A DNA stretch of 64,000 nt from contig NZ_JABASV010000006.1 of NCBI RefSeq assembly GCF_016107625.1, forward strand, positions 235,246 through 299,245, in the 5' to 3' direction. The notes under the pieces are model-generated. The model was not told where the DNA came from. It worked only from the letters and a program-made list of their open reading frames with translations, and ran no database searches. The stretch's first letter is position 1. Every line of letters begins with the position of its first letter. The position numbers and the translations under genes were made by a program. This document shows positions 1-8,764 of this stretch, one piece after another. The DNA is from Vreelandella alkaliphila (GTDB taxonomy: Bacteria > Pseudomonadota > Gammaproteobacteria > Pseudomonadales > Halomonadaceae).

Positions 1-1905
1 TACTTTACCCAACTGCAGGCGCTGGCTAAACATTATCAGTTTGAGCTTGAAACGCCATGGATTGAGCTGGCAAGCCATGAGCGTGAGATTATTTTAAATG
101 GCAGTGGCAGCGAACAGATTCCCTTTGTATATGTGGGTGACCGTGGCCGCAAGGTAACGCGCGAGCACGCCTTTGAAGGCGTATTACCCAATATGCAGCG
201 CCGCTATCGGGAAACCGAATCCAATATGGTGCGTGACGATCTGGCCAAGTATATCGCCGTGCAGCCCTGCGCCACTTGTGGCGGCTCGCGGCTGCGCAAA
301 GAGTCACGCCATGTGTTTGTCGATGACCATAACATTGCCGATATTGTGCACTTACCTATCGGTGAGGCATGGCGCTACTTTGCCGAGCTTTCCCTACCGG
401 GCCGCAAAGGCGAGATTGCCGATAAGATCGTTAACGAAATTCATGCCCGGCTAGAGTTTTTGGTTAACGTAGGGCTCGACTACCTGAACCTGGAGCGCAG
501 TGCTGACACGCTCTCGGGGGGCGAAGCACAGCGTATCCGTCTCGCCAGCCAAATTGGCGCGGGGCTGGTGGGCGTGATGTACATTCTGGACGAGCCCTCC
601 ATCGGCCTGCACCAGCGGGATAACGACCGTCTGTTGAAAACCCTGGAGCGCCTACGCGACCTGGGCAACACCGTGATCGTGGTTGAGCACGACGAAGACG
701 CCATTCGCGCTGCGGACCATGTACTCGACATCGGTCCTGGTGCAGGTGTCCATGGTGGCGAAATTGTCGCTCAGGGCACGCCTCAAGACGTGATGGACAA
801 CCCCAATTCGCTGACCGGCCAGTACTTGTCGGGAACGCGGGAAATCGCTGTGCCCCCCTACCGCATTCCCGGCAATCCGGAAAAGCAGTTGGTGGTGCGC
901 GGCGCTACGGGCAATAACCTGCAAAACGTCACGCTCAGCCTGCCACTGGGGCTGTTTATTGCCGTCACGGGGGTTTCCGGCTCGGGCAAGTCGACGCTGA
1001 TCAACGGCACCCTGATGCCGATCGCGGCCCGCGAGCTTAACCGCGCCACTACCTTGACCCCGGCTCCCTATGAGAAGGTAGAGGGGCTTGATCAGCTCGA
1101 TAAAGTGATCGATATTGACCAGAGTCCTATCGGTCGTACGCCGCGCTCAAACCCAGCTACCTATACCGGTATTTTCACCCCGATTCGTGAGCTGTTTGCG
1201 GGCACTCAGGAAGCGCGTTCGCGAGGCTACAAGCCAGGCCGGTTCAGCTTTAACGTTAAAGGCGGCCGCTGCGAAGCGTGCCAGGGCGAAGGCATGATCA
1301 AGGTAGAGATGCACTTCCTGCCAGATATTTATGTGCCCTGCGATGTGTGTAAAGGCAAACGCTACAACCGCGAAACGTTGGATATCCACTATAAAGGCAA
1401 AACGATTCACGAAGTGCTGGCCATGACGGTAGAGGACGCCCTGGAGTTCTTCAGCCCAGTGCCTGCTATCGCTCGTCGTTTGCAAACCCTGTTGGATGTA
1501 GGCCTCTCCTATATCCGCCTAGGGCAAAGTGCCACAACCCTTTCTGGCGGTGAAGCGCAGCGTGTCAAACTGGCCCGCGAGCTAGCCAAGCGTGACACGG
1601 GGAAAACGCTTTATATATTGGATGAGCCCACCACTGGCCTGCATTTTGAGGATATCCGCCAGCTACTCACGGTACTCCACCGCTTACGTGATCACGGCAA
1701 TACCATTGTGGTGATCGAGCACAACCTGGATGTGATCAAAACGGCTGACTGGATTATTGATCTTGGCCCAGAAGGTGGCTCCGGTGGTGGACAAATTATT
1801 GCCGAAGGAACACCAGAACAGATTGCCAAGCAGAGCGTTTCCCATACAGGGCATTTCCTGGCACCGTTGTTAAAACGTGGTAATCGTGCCAAAAAAACCG
1901 CCTAG
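1..1905 (+). CDS. uvrA: UvrABC excinuclease subunit A (3' part)
   Basis: UvrA is the DNA-damage sensor ATPase of nucleotide excision repair and loads UvrB in the cytoplasm. The frame is open from base 1 to the stop at 1903-1905 and encodes about 634 residues, so roughly the first third of a normal 940-residue UvrA lies upstream of the window; the ATG at 133 is internal. Visible landmarks are the CATCGG cysteine motif of the first half, the ABC signature LSGGEAQR followed by [10 protein letters not shown], the second Walker A ([11 protein letters not shown]), the zinc-finger motif CEAC...CDVC near [11 protein letters not shown], and a second LSGGEAQR with [10 protein letters not shown]. It is followed by an unrelated regulator gene and seems to end its own transcription unit. 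Confidence 0.98.
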   Translation, partial: YFTQLQALAKHYQFELETPWIELASHEREIILNGSGSEQIPFVYVGDRGRKVTREHAFEGVLPNMQRRYRETESNMVRDDLAKYIAVQPCATCGGSRLRKESRHVFVDDHNIADIVHLPIGEAWRYFAELSLPGRKGEIADKIVNEIHARLEFLVNVGLDYLNLERSADTLSGGEAQRIRLASQIGAGLVGVMYILDEPSIGLHQRDNDRLLKTLERLRDLGNTVIVVEHDEDAIRAADHVLDIGPGAGVHGGEIVAQGTPQDVMDNPNSLTGQYLSGTREIAVPPYRIPGNPEKQLVVRGATGNNLQNVTLSLPLGLFIAVTGVSGSGKSTLINGTLMPIAARELNRATTLTPAPYEKVEGLDQLDKVIDIDQSPIGRTPRSNPATYTGIFTPIRELFAGTQEARSRGYKPGRFSFNVKGGRCEACQGEGMIKVEMHFLPDIYVPCDVCKGKRYNRETLDIHYKGKTIHEVLAMTVEDALEFFSPVPAIARRLQTLLDVGLSYIRLGQSATTLSGGEAQRVKLARELAKRDTGKTLYILDEPTTGLHFEDIRQLLTVLHRLRDHGNTIVVIEHNLDVIKTADWIIDLGPEGGSGGGQIIAEGTPEQIAKQSVSHTGHFLAPLLKRGNRAKKTA

Positions 1906-2014
1906 CGCCACTTCCAGGGTGGGTAACTCCCCCCTGGAAAATGACAGCGATATGCCTGCCCCTCCCCAAGGACGACAAGAGAGCAGAAAAGACCAAGCAA
2001 CATAGGACGGCCCT

Positions 2015-2046
2015 GTTTATATTGATTAACGTTTATATTGATCAAC
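2015..2046. repeat. Two tandem 16-bp repeats upstream of the Crp-family gene
   Basis: GTTTATATTGATTAAC (2015-2030) is followed immediately by GTTTATATTGATCAAC (2031-2046), identical at 15 of 16 positions. The second copy contains the palindrome TTGATCAA, whose half TTGAT is the half-site typical of Fnr-type regulators. The pair sits 47 bp before the GTG start of the Crp/Fnr-family gene, so an operator (perhaps autoregulatory) is a reasonable inference. Confidence 0.5.
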
Positions 2047-2092
2047 AACGCGGCCTGTTAATCGTTGCTAACCTTTTTAGGAGAAGGAAGCT

Positions 2093-2833
2093 GTGGATCA
2101 GGATAAAAGCTGCATTATTAGCCACTTCAGTCACTACTGCTCACTAACTGAAGCAGAAAAAGCGCTATTAATCGAGTTGGAAGAGAGTCCTACCGATATC
2201 AAAGCAGGGTCACTGCTGTGGGAAATTGACGCCCCCGCGAATGAGTTTTGCACCTTGCGCAGTGGCTGGGCTTACTCCTATCGACATTTAGAAAACGGCG
2301 ATCGGCAAATTCTGGAAGTATTTTTGCCTGGCGATATTATCGGTTTGCGAGAGTTTGCGTTTTCCAGGCGGCTGGAAAACGTGCGCATGATTACTGACGG
2401 CGTGGTCTGCCATTTTCCCCATAAGCGCATGCTAGAGCTATTTCGTCAGTCACTAACGCTGACCTCGGTGATGTTTGCCATTGGCAGTCGCCATCAGGCG
2501 CTACTAACGGAACGGCTGGTCAACTTAGCGCGGCGTAGTGCTAGGCAAAAAATGGCCCACTTCCTCCATGAAATGTACCTACGCTTACGCCAGACTAATC
2601 ATGACATCAGCGAACAGTTCCGTTTGCCACTTTCTCAAGAACAGTTAGCCGACATTCTAGGTTTGAGCCCGGTTCATGTGAGCCGAACCTTTAGCGCATT
2701 GAGTGAAGATGGCTTGGTGTTCCGTGACCGCCATAACGTCACTATTCCCGATTTAAAGGCGTTGGCTACCGAGGGGGAATTCGACGACTGTTATTTAACC
2801 GATAACGTCAGGCCGCTACTTGTTAGCGCCTGA
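2093..2833 (+). CDS. Crp/Fnr-family transcriptional regulator
   Basis: This is a 246-residue cytoplasmic transcription factor of the Crp/Fnr family. Residues about 20-120 form the cyclic-nucleotide-type beta-roll (LPGDIIGLREFAF), followed by a long dimerisation helix and a C-terminal winged helix-turn-helix (LSQEQLADILGLSPVHVSRT, about residues 180-200). The start is the GTG at 2093 because a strong ribosome-binding site (AGGAGAAGGAAG) lies just before it. The four-cysteine N-terminal cluster of oxygen-sensing FNR is absent, so it is not FNR itself. The ligand and regulon cannot be read from the sequence. It stands alone between uvrA and a convergent nrdJ operon; the 16-bp repeats at 2015-2046 are probable regulatory sites. 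Confidence 0.9.
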   Translation: MDQDKSCIISHFSHYCSLTEAEKALLIELEESPTDIKAGSLLWEIDAPANEFCTLRSGWAYSYRHLENGDRQILEVFLPGDIIGLREFAFSRRLENVRMITDGVVCHFPHKRMLELFRQSLTLTSVMFAIGSRHQALLTERLVNLARRSARQKMAHFLHEMYLRLRQTNHDISEQFRLPLSQEQLADILGLSPVHVSRTFSALSEDGLVFRDRHNVTIPDLKALATEGEFDDCYLTDNVRPLLVSA

Positions 2834-2895
2834 GCCCTAGCGCCTGAATCAACGGCAGATTATTCGTTTTTAAACTTTTCTATCCTTAAAATAAG

Positions 2896-2930
2896 CAACG
2901 CCGCGTGGCTCTCTAGACCACGCGGCGTTG
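2896..2930. terminator. Bidirectional terminator-like hairpin between crp-like gene and nrdJb
   Basis: CAACGCCGCGTGG (2896-2908) and CCACGCGGCGTTG (2918-2930) form a perfect 13-bp GC-rich stem with a 9-base loop. On the minus strand it is followed by a T-rich run (CTTATTTTAAGG), so it best serves as a terminator for nrdJb; it can also stop reading from the convergent plus-strand gene. Confidence 0.75.
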
Positions 2931-2960
2931 TTGGTTAGCGTTCTAGTGGGTTTGTCTGGC

Positions 2961-3755
2961 TTAGCCGCACTTAGACCAGCCGCAGCCTGCATAGCAGGTT
3001 GGGCAGCCATCCATCATAATAAGCTCACCGCGACACTCAGGACAGTTACCCACGGTTGCCGGGCCACTGCCTTCAGGCTTTTTTACGGCGTTTTCTTGCT
3101 CAGCGGCACCGCCAATCGGCTCCACAGCGCTAACCGCTGAGCTGGTCTCTGGCTCGTCGACCGGTGGTTGCCAAGCATGGCCATGCTGCATGCGGTGCGC
3201 ATAACGCTCTACCAACATTTCTACCGGTACTTGGTTACCATCCTGGTCCAAGAACCCGCGCCGATAAAGAATCTGCTGGATCGACCAGGCAATCGCCGCC
3301 ACTTCGGAATCGTGGAACATTGGCTTGTTCCAACGGTTCATACCACAGCGCACTAACCCTTTATCCCACGCCACTTTACGCAGGTCAGCCACTGCCTGGG
3401 TGACATATCCCCCGCGCGCAGCAAGGGAAAGGCTACGCATCGTCGCCGTAATCCATTGGTGCTCGCTGGAAAGCTGTCCTGATGGGAAAAAGAACTCAAC
3501 CGGGCGCTCAATGACCACACGTCGGCCACCCACCACCCCTTCCACGGGCATAAAAGAGACCAGCAGATAGACTTTTTTGCGACCTTCCGCCCCCACATAA
3601 GAGATCTTTTCGGATACCGCTTCTAGCGTTCCTTCTGGGCGCGAGGGAATCCTGACCGTCAGCGGGTCTTCTTCCGGAAGTTCAGGGGCAGGCGCTGCCT
3701 GCTCCTGCTGCTTGATACGGTAACCAACGATTTTTGAGGTAATTTCTACAGCCAT
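2961..3755 (-). CDS. nrdJb: B12-dependent ribonucleotide reductase, small NrdJb component
   Basis: This 264-residue protein matches the second component of the split class II (adenosylcobalamin-dependent) ribonucleotide reductase known from Pseudomonas, where NrdJ is encoded as NrdJa plus NrdJb. The N-terminal two thirds correspond to the TSCPD-type domain found at the C-terminus of single-chain NrdJ enzymes. The last 30 residues are cysteine-rich (CPEC, CPTC, then CGWSKCG at the very end), as expected for the cysteine pair that re-reduces the active site. The ATG at 3755 is preceded by GGAG at a 6-base distance and is preferred over the GTG at 3767, which overlaps that site. It follows nrdJa by 59 bp and is surely co-transcribed with it. 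Confidence 0.88.
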   Translation of the reverse strand: MAVEITSKIVGYRIKQQEQAAPAPELPEEDPLTVRIPSRPEGTLEAVSEKISYVGAEGRKKVYLLVSFMPVEGVVGGRRVVIERPVEFFFPSGQLSSEHQWITATMRSLSLAARGGYVTQAVADLRKVAWDKGLVRCGMNRWNKPMFHDSEVAAIAWSIQQILYRRGFLDQDGNQVPVEMLVERYAHRMQHGHAWQPPVDEPETSSAVSAVEPIGGAAEQENAVKKPEGSGPATVGNCPECRGELIMMDGCPTCYAGCGWSKCG

Positions 3756-3814
3756 GGTGTTCTCCACTTAGCAAAGGGTGTCGGGCGATGTTCGTAGCAA
3801 GGCGTAGCCCGCCC

Positions 3815-5926
3815 TTACCATTTGCCGTAGGTGCCCTCTTTTAAGGCATCAAACAGGTTGGCGGCGTTATGCTCTTCACCGTCGTAGACCACCGTTTCAT
3901 CGCCGGCCAGTTCTAAGGTCTCGCCATTTTCCAGCTCAAACACGTAGGTGGTGTTTTTTAAATCATCTTCACGTACCAGAACGCCCTGAAACGCTTCTGG
4001 GTTGAAGCGGAATGTAGTGCAGCCTTTAAGGCGGCTCTCATACGCCTGTAGGTAGAGATCCTGGAATTTCTCAAACGGGAACTCTGTCGGCACGTTAACC
4101 GTTTTAGAGATTGCCGAGTCGATCCACTGCTGAGCGGCCGCCTGCACGGCCACATGCTGCTCAGGCGACACGGAGTCTGCGGTAATAAAGTAGTCGGGTA
4201 AATCGCTTTCCACCGCATCGGCGGCAATAAAGTGACGATAAGCGGCTAACTCGAACGAGACAACTTCAACCTGCTCTTTGGTTTTCTTACCCGATTGAAT
4301 GATATTGCGGAAATAACGGTGCGAGAATGAGGGTTCAATGCCGTTGGAGGCGTTATTCCCCATCGACAGCGAAATCGTGCCAGTGGGCGCAATAGAGCTA
4401 TGGTGGGTGAACCGTGCACCATGTTCCGCCAACTGTGTGACCAACTCAGGATCGAGCTCAGCCACTTTCGCCATATACTGGCTATAGCGGGCATGTAGAA
4501 TACGTCCTGGTACTTTATCACCCACTTCATAACCATCGGCAGCGAGTTGGGGGCGCTCACGCATCATTTTCGGTGTAATCGTATGCTCTTGCTCAAGCAC
4601 AGGCGCCATGCCTTTCTCTTTAGACAGCTCTAGCGCTTGCTTCCAGCCTTCCAGCGCGAGGTGGCGGCTAACTTCTTCGGTAAAGGCCAGCGACGCTTGA
4701 GAGCCATAGGGAATTTTAAGCATGGTCATCGTTGAACCAAGCCCCAAAAAGCCCATGCCGTGGCGGCGCTTGGCTTCAATCTCACGCTGTTGCTGCGGCA
4801 GTGGCAAGCCAGCAATTTCCACTACGTTATCGAGCATGCGAGTGAAGATCGCTACCACCTTGCGATAGCGTTCCCAATCAAAGCGTGGCTTGTCGCTAAA
4901 CGGCTCAATCACAAACTTGGTCAAGTTGACCGATCCCAGCAGACAAGCACCTTCTGGCGGCAGCGGCTGCTCACCACACGGGTTGGTCGCCCGGATATCT
5001 TCGCAGAACCAGTTGTTGTTCATGCGATTGACTTGATCAATCAGAATAAACCCAGGTTCAGCGTAGTCATAGGTCGAGGACATAATGGTGTCCCACAGCT
5101 CGCGCGCTTTAATGACTTCAACGACACGGCAAGCCACGCGGCCTTCATCATCGACCGTATAGCCTTCTTCAATGACGGGCCAGTCGCGATAAATCAAATC
5201 GCCCGCTTTTACATCGTCTTTTTCACCAGGGTGCAATGGAAACGCCAGCGGCCAGTCGGCGTTGTGCTTCACTGCTTCCATAAATTCGTCGGTAATCAAC
5301 AGGCTCAGGTTGAACTGGCGCAGACGACCGGCTTCTCGCTTAGCTTGGATAAACTCACGAACATCAGGATGACCAACGTCGAAGGTGCCCATCTGAGCAC
5401 CTCGGCGACCACCTGCGGATGCCACGGTGAAACACATCTTGTCGTAGATATCCATAAACGCCAGCGGCCCGTTAGTGCCAGCACCAGCGCCAAACACAAA
5501 CGCTCCCTTATGGCGCAGCGTCGAAAAGTCGTAGCCAATACCGGCGCCAGACTTCAACGTCATGCCAGCATCAACGACGGAGTCGAGAATATCGCGCATA
5601 GAATCACGAATAGTGCGCGAAACTGTGCAGTTAATCAGGCTGACCGCAGGTTTGTAGGCTTCAGCGCCCGCATTGGAAAGGATTCGTCCGGCAGGAATAG
5701 CGCCGTTTTCTAACGCCCAGCGGAATTTTGGCAGCCATTCGTTAGCATTGTCACCTTCAACCGCCGCTAACGCTCGTGCGACACGCTCGAAGGTAGCACC
5801 CACATCCTGGTCAACAGGTTGGCTATGGCGATCTTTTAACCGATATTTAGCATCCCAGATATCTTTTGAGGGAACCTGTAGTGGGACGTCATTCGAAGTC
5901 TTCATAGCCTTTGCTGCGGTGCTCAT
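3815..5926 (-). CDS. nrdJa: B12-dependent ribonucleotide reductase, catalytic NrdJa component
   Basis: This 703-residue protein is the catalytic part of a class II ribonucleotide reductase, which makes deoxynucleotides using adenosylcobalamin instead of a tyrosyl or glycyl radical protein and so works with or without oxygen. The ten-stranded barrel signatures are visible: the active-site loop NPCGEQPLPPEGACLLGSVNL, the substrate Cys in LINCTVS, and the motif APTGTISLSMGNNASNGIEP. The ATG at 5926 (MSTAAKAM) has AAGGAG nine bases upstream; a GTG at 5944 overlaps that site and is rejected. The protein ends without the redox cysteine tail, which is supplied by nrdJb just downstream. Possible NrdR boxes lie at 6016-6062. 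Confidence 0.93.
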   Translation of the reverse strand: MSTAAKAMKTSNDVPLQVPSKDIWDAKYRLKDRHSQPVDQDVGATFERVARALAAVEGDNANEWLPKFRWALENGAIPAGRILSNAGAEAYKPAVSLINCTVSRTIRDSMRDILDSVVDAGMTLKSGAGIGYDFSTLRHKGAFVFGAGAGTNGPLAFMDIYDKMCFTVASAGGRRGAQMGTFDVGHPDVREFIQAKREAGRLRQFNLSLLITDEFMEAVKHNADWPLAFPLHPGEKDDVKAGDLIYRDWPVIEEGYTVDDEGRVACRVVEVIKARELWDTIMSSTYDYAEPGFILIDQVNRMNNNWFCEDIRATNPCGEQPLPPEGACLLGSVNLTKFVIEPFSDKPRFDWERYRKVVAIFTRMLDNVVEIAGLPLPQQQREIEAKRRHGMGFLGLGSTMTMLKIPYGSQASLAFTEEVSRHLALEGWKQALELSKEKGMAPVLEQEHTITPKMMRERPQLAADGYEVGDKVPGRILHARYSQYMAKVAELDPELVTQLAEHGARFTHHSSIAPTGTISLSMGNNASNGIEPSFSHRYFRNIIQSGKKTKEQVEVVSFELAAYRHFIAADAVESDLPDYFITADSVSPEQHVAVQAAAQQWIDSAISKTVNVPTEFPFEKFQDLYLQAYESRLKGCTTFRFNPEAFQGVLVREDDLKNTTYVFELENGETLELAGDETVVYDGEEHNAANLFDALKEGTYGKW

Positions 5927-6015
5927 GTCGCGAAACTCCTTCACAACGGGGTGAAATTAGCGCTCAAAACGGTGCGATTATACGTTCTGCGGTTATGAAG
6001 TATAGACTTGACTTT

Positions 6016-6062
6016 ACACTATATGCGGCATTTTTCTTGTTAAAGACTACTACATATAGAAA
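6016..6062. promoter_or_regulatory. Candidate pair of NrdR boxes upstream of nrdJa
   Basis: Two AT-rich 16-mers, beginning ACACTATAT at 6016 and CTACTACATATAG at 6047, each match the published NrdR-box consensus (acaCwAtATaTwgtgt) at about 11 of 16 positions by my count. Their starts are exactly 31 bp apart, the three-turn spacing known for NrdR operators. NrdR represses ribonucleotide reductase genes, and nrdJa starts 90 bp away. The match is partial, so this is a candidate only. Confidence 0.4.
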
Positions 6063-6134
6063 AATCAGCGCGTTACCTTTTGCTTATCGTCAACAAACGA
6101 TAGGCTAATGTTTTTCTTGTGCGATGCCACCCTT

Positions 6135-6692
6135 ATGCCTACTTTAAAGCCTTTTGCGTTAGCGACCTTCAGCGCCATACTTTCCAGCACTGCGCTGCCT
6201 AGCATGGCAGCAACGTTCAATATTGATGCCGCGCAATCACACAATCATTGGCAGTCAATGGCGCTAACATTAGGCAGTGAGCAACACTTTCGTGCTGTGG
6301 AAACCCATAGCTATTCGGATGCCACCTTGAGTTTGAACGCGACTCAGGGTGTTTGCGACTTACCGTGGCTGGAAATGCGGGTCACGTTGGCTGAGCAACA
6401 AGGCGAAAGTCGCGCGGTTAACTTAGTGCCTACCAGGATCCGAGTGGATGACACACCGATCATCGATACCATGGCCGAGTTTATTACCGAGCGAGGCGAT
6501 GATGGGTTTTATGCGCACTTCTACCTGAGCGACCTGCAAACATTAATGGCGCAAATGAGCCAGGGAGAACAGCTGTTTATCGGTTTCGATCAACAAGATA
6601 GTGAGCCTTGGTATATGACCTTTAGTCTTGATGGTGCTGATGACGCCATAGCGAGAATACAGCGCTTATGCGGCCGCGCCGACGACCAATGA
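6135..6692 (+). CDS. Hypothetical secreted protein
   Basis: I do not recognise this family. From the ATG at 6135 the product is 185 residues long and begins with a typical Sec signal peptide (basic start, hydrophobic stretch, likely cleavage after SMA near residue 23). The mature part is mixed alpha/beta, contains two cysteines (VCDLPW and RLCGR) that could form a disulfide in the periplasm, and has no membrane segment. An upstream in-frame ATG at 6108 would add nine residues in front of the signal peptide; neither start has a clear ribosome-binding site. It is divergent from nrdJa and convergent with the diguanylate cyclase gene, with only 9 bp between the two stops. Confidence 0.7.
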   Translation: MPTLKPFALATFSAILSSTALPSMAATFNIDAAQSHNHWQSMALTLGSEQHFRAVETHSYSDATLSLNATQGVCDLPWLEMRVTLAEQQGESRAVNLVPTRIRVDDTPIIDTMAEFITERGDDGFYAHFYLSDLQTLMAQMSQGEQLFIGFDQQDSEPWYMTFSLDGADDAIARIQRLCGRADDQ

Positions 6693-6701
6693 TGCCGCGT
6701 A

Positions 6702-8741
6702 TCACTGCACGCTTTTTTCGGCGATTTCAACGCGGTTACGCCCATTACGTTTAGCTCGGTACATCGCAGCATCGGCCCGGGCGATAATGGTTTTGCAGCT
6801 ATCATCGGGCTGCCATACTGCGACACCAATGCTGACCGTTATCGCTTGGCCCAAGCCCTTCACCTGTAGCGTTGCCACTAAACCACGCAAGCGTTCAGCA
6901 AGCCCTTCAGCGGCCTCCATACTGGAGTGGGTCGCCAATACCACAAACTCTTCCCCTCCCCAGCGCCCCAAATGATCACAGCCCCGCAGTGAGCTTTCCA
7001 CCATGCGTGCTAGCGAAATCAGCACATCATCGCCCACGCTATGGCCGAGGGTGTCATTGATCTGTTTAAAATAGTCGACGTCAAATAACAACAGCGCGAA
7101 AGCCGCCCCATAGCGTTTTGCTGCTACCAGCTCTGCATCAATAGCCTGCTCGATGCGGTAGCGGTTCCACACCTGAGTAAGTGGGTCAAAATGTGCCAAC
7201 TGTTCTAACCGTTGATTCGCTTCTGCCAGCGCTTTACGCTCGCGCTCCAGGTGCATATTGAGCGTGCTGATCTCATAAGCCGAAATGGCCAGCGTCAAAT
7301 CTTCCCCCAGATCAATCGCGGCTAGCCGCTCAACCCGTTGCCAGGCTTCGCTTTTTCCTGTGACCTCCTCGCACCACGCGTCAGAAGGCGACATCATCAT
7401 AGGCGGTAGTGATGCAGAAGAGGGCTGCATCGCCCAGTAGAGCGTCTCCACTTGTTCAGGGCGAAAAAACATCAGCCAGCCGCGCTGAACAGGGTTAGTA
7501 GGCAGCGGCACGGCGAGCACACCACTCTGCTCTAACATGTCTAAAGAGGACGTTAGCGGCTCTTTGGCTGTCTCTTGGGTACACCATGGCCCACTATGGA
7601 TATGGGCTTTTTCAATTCGTGTGACCAACTGGCTGATCGTTTCTGGCTTGGGCGTATTGCCTGATTGATAGATACTGCCTTTCACCCATAACACAACGCC
7701 ATTGGCACGAAAGAGCGACTTCCATGTCTCGGCATGCTCCGTAAACAGCTGATAAGGCCCCTGAGGCTTTAAGCGATTATTGCTTGAAAGCACCAGGCTA
7801 TCTTGTACACGCTGCAAATAGCGCGCTTCTTGGCGAGCTCTCAGCAGTAACAGCCGCTGCGTAGCCATTTGCACCAAGGTACGTACCGCATCTCGTACGG
7901 GCGGCGCTACAGGGTAAGCCGCTGCCGAGTGGCAGAATAGCAGCCCCCAAAGGCCGGTATCTCCCTGCATCGCCACGCTTAGTGCACCGCGTACGCCAAG
8001 TCGTTGTAAGTACTGTTGCCGCTCAGGGGCCGGAGCGCGCAAGAAGCAATCACTTACATCTACCGCCACACTCGTCGGCAGTAAGTGCTCACAGGGTGCT
8101 GCGACATCCTGGATCAGCCGCACCGGATGGCGCTCATAGGCGCGCCGTAGTGCGATAGGGAAGTCCTTGGCGGGAAAGCGTTGCCCTAACAAGGCAGGTA
8201 AACGAACTACCGGCAACTCGGTATCGGGCTGAACGCGCCCCTTAGCTAACGACTCGGCCACGATTAACCCATGCCAATCACTATCGAAATGGCATACAGA
8301 TACCCGGTCATGCCCGGTTAATTCTTGAACGGCTATCACCAGATAATCAAGCAGTTCTTCTTGATGTGTCGCTTCCGCTAAACGCATCAGGCGTTCGTTC
8401 ACCGTGCCAAGTAGACGCTGCTTACCGAGGGTATGAAGGGGCTCTATCTCAACTAACACATGCGCACCGGCACGGTAAGCATGTAACTGGAAACGGTTTG
8501 ATCGAGCGGGACACTTAAAGGTGAGCGGCCCCGGCAAACGCTGCTGACCTTGTAGCTCGTAGCGTACGCGCTGGCTTAAGCGCTTGCCTAGAACGCTGGA
8601 GAGCGTTGGGAGACACCCCTCACGAAGGCTTATTCTCAGCAATTCAACAAAGTTGCTACTAAACGCCTGTATGCGCCGGCAGTCAGCATCGAGCACCAGT
8701 AATGCACCGAACGACTGTAGTAGCGAGTGATGCTTCAACAC
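6702..8741 (-). CDS. Phytochrome-like sensor diguanylate cyclase (PAS-GAF-PHY-GGDEF)
   Basis: This 679-residue cytoplasmic protein has a bacteriophytochrome-like photosensory module (PAS about 1-110, GAF about 125-300 with DRVSV...DW.G and PVRLIQDV, PHY about 320-480 with FRPE), then a coiled linker and a GGDEF domain (about 515-679). The GGDEF active site is GGEEF at 595-599, with an RxxD inhibitory site at 586-589, so it should make c-di-GMP. The usual bilin determinants look absent: no N-terminal Cys extension, no Cys or His at the phytochrome GAF position (APERQQYL), and the PHY tongue PRxSF is PSDAW. The GTG start is 24 bp past the upstream stator gene, with GAGG eight bases before it. 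It is the last gene of the flagellar block, so it probably links c-di-GMP to motility. Confidence 0.88.
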   Translation of the reverse strand: MLKHHSLLQSFGALLVLDADCRRIQAFSSNFVELLRISLREGCLPTLSSVLGKRLSQRVRYELQGQQRLPGPLTFKCPARSNRFQLHAYRAGAHVLVEIEPLHTLGKQRLLGTVNERLMRLAEATHQEELLDYLVIAVQELTGHDRVSVCHFDSDWHGLIVAESLAKGRVQPDTELPVVRLPALLGQRFPAKDFPIALRRAYERHPVRLIQDVAAPCEHLLPTSVAVDVSDCFLRAPAPERQQYLQRLGVRGALSVAMQGDTGLWGLLFCHSAAAYPVAPPVRDAVRTLVQMATQRLLLLRARQEARYLQRVQDSLVLSSNNRLKPQGPYQLFTEHAETWKSLFRANGVVLWVKGSIYQSGNTPKPETISQLVTRIEKAHIHSGPWCTQETAKEPLTSSLDMLEQSGVLAVPLPTNPVQRGWLMFFRPEQVETLYWAMQPSSASLPPMMMSPSDAWCEEVTGKSEAWQRVERLAAIDLGEDLTLAISAYEISTLNMHLERERKALAEANQRLEQLAHFDPLTQVWNRYRIEQAIDAELVAAKRYGAAFALLLFDVDYFKQINDTLGHSVGDDVLISLARMVESSLRGCDHLGRWGGEEFVVLATHSSMEAAEGLAERLRGLVATLQVKGLGQAITVSIGVAVWQPDDSCKTIIARADAAMYRAKRNGRNRVEIAEKSVQ

Positions 8742-8764
8742 AGAGATGGCCTCAAGAAATCTCT

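Noticed and set aside
133..1905. uvrA starting at the ATG at 133
   Set aside because: The frame is open to base 1 and the upstream codons encode typical UvrA sequence ([20 protein letters not shown]), so this ATG is internal.
1912..1939. Hairpin TTCCAGGG/CCCTGGAA after uvrA as a terminator
   Set aside because: The stem is only 8 bp and no T-run follows, so I do not call it a terminator.
2093..2833. Identification of the Crp-family protein as FNR
   Set aside because: The cysteine pattern of the N-terminal iron-sulfur cluster is absent.
4760..5713. Long plus-strand reading frame of 317 codons opposite nrdJa
   Set aside because: It lies wholly antisense to a well-supported gene, has no recognisable domain and no ribosome-binding site; it is a composition effect.
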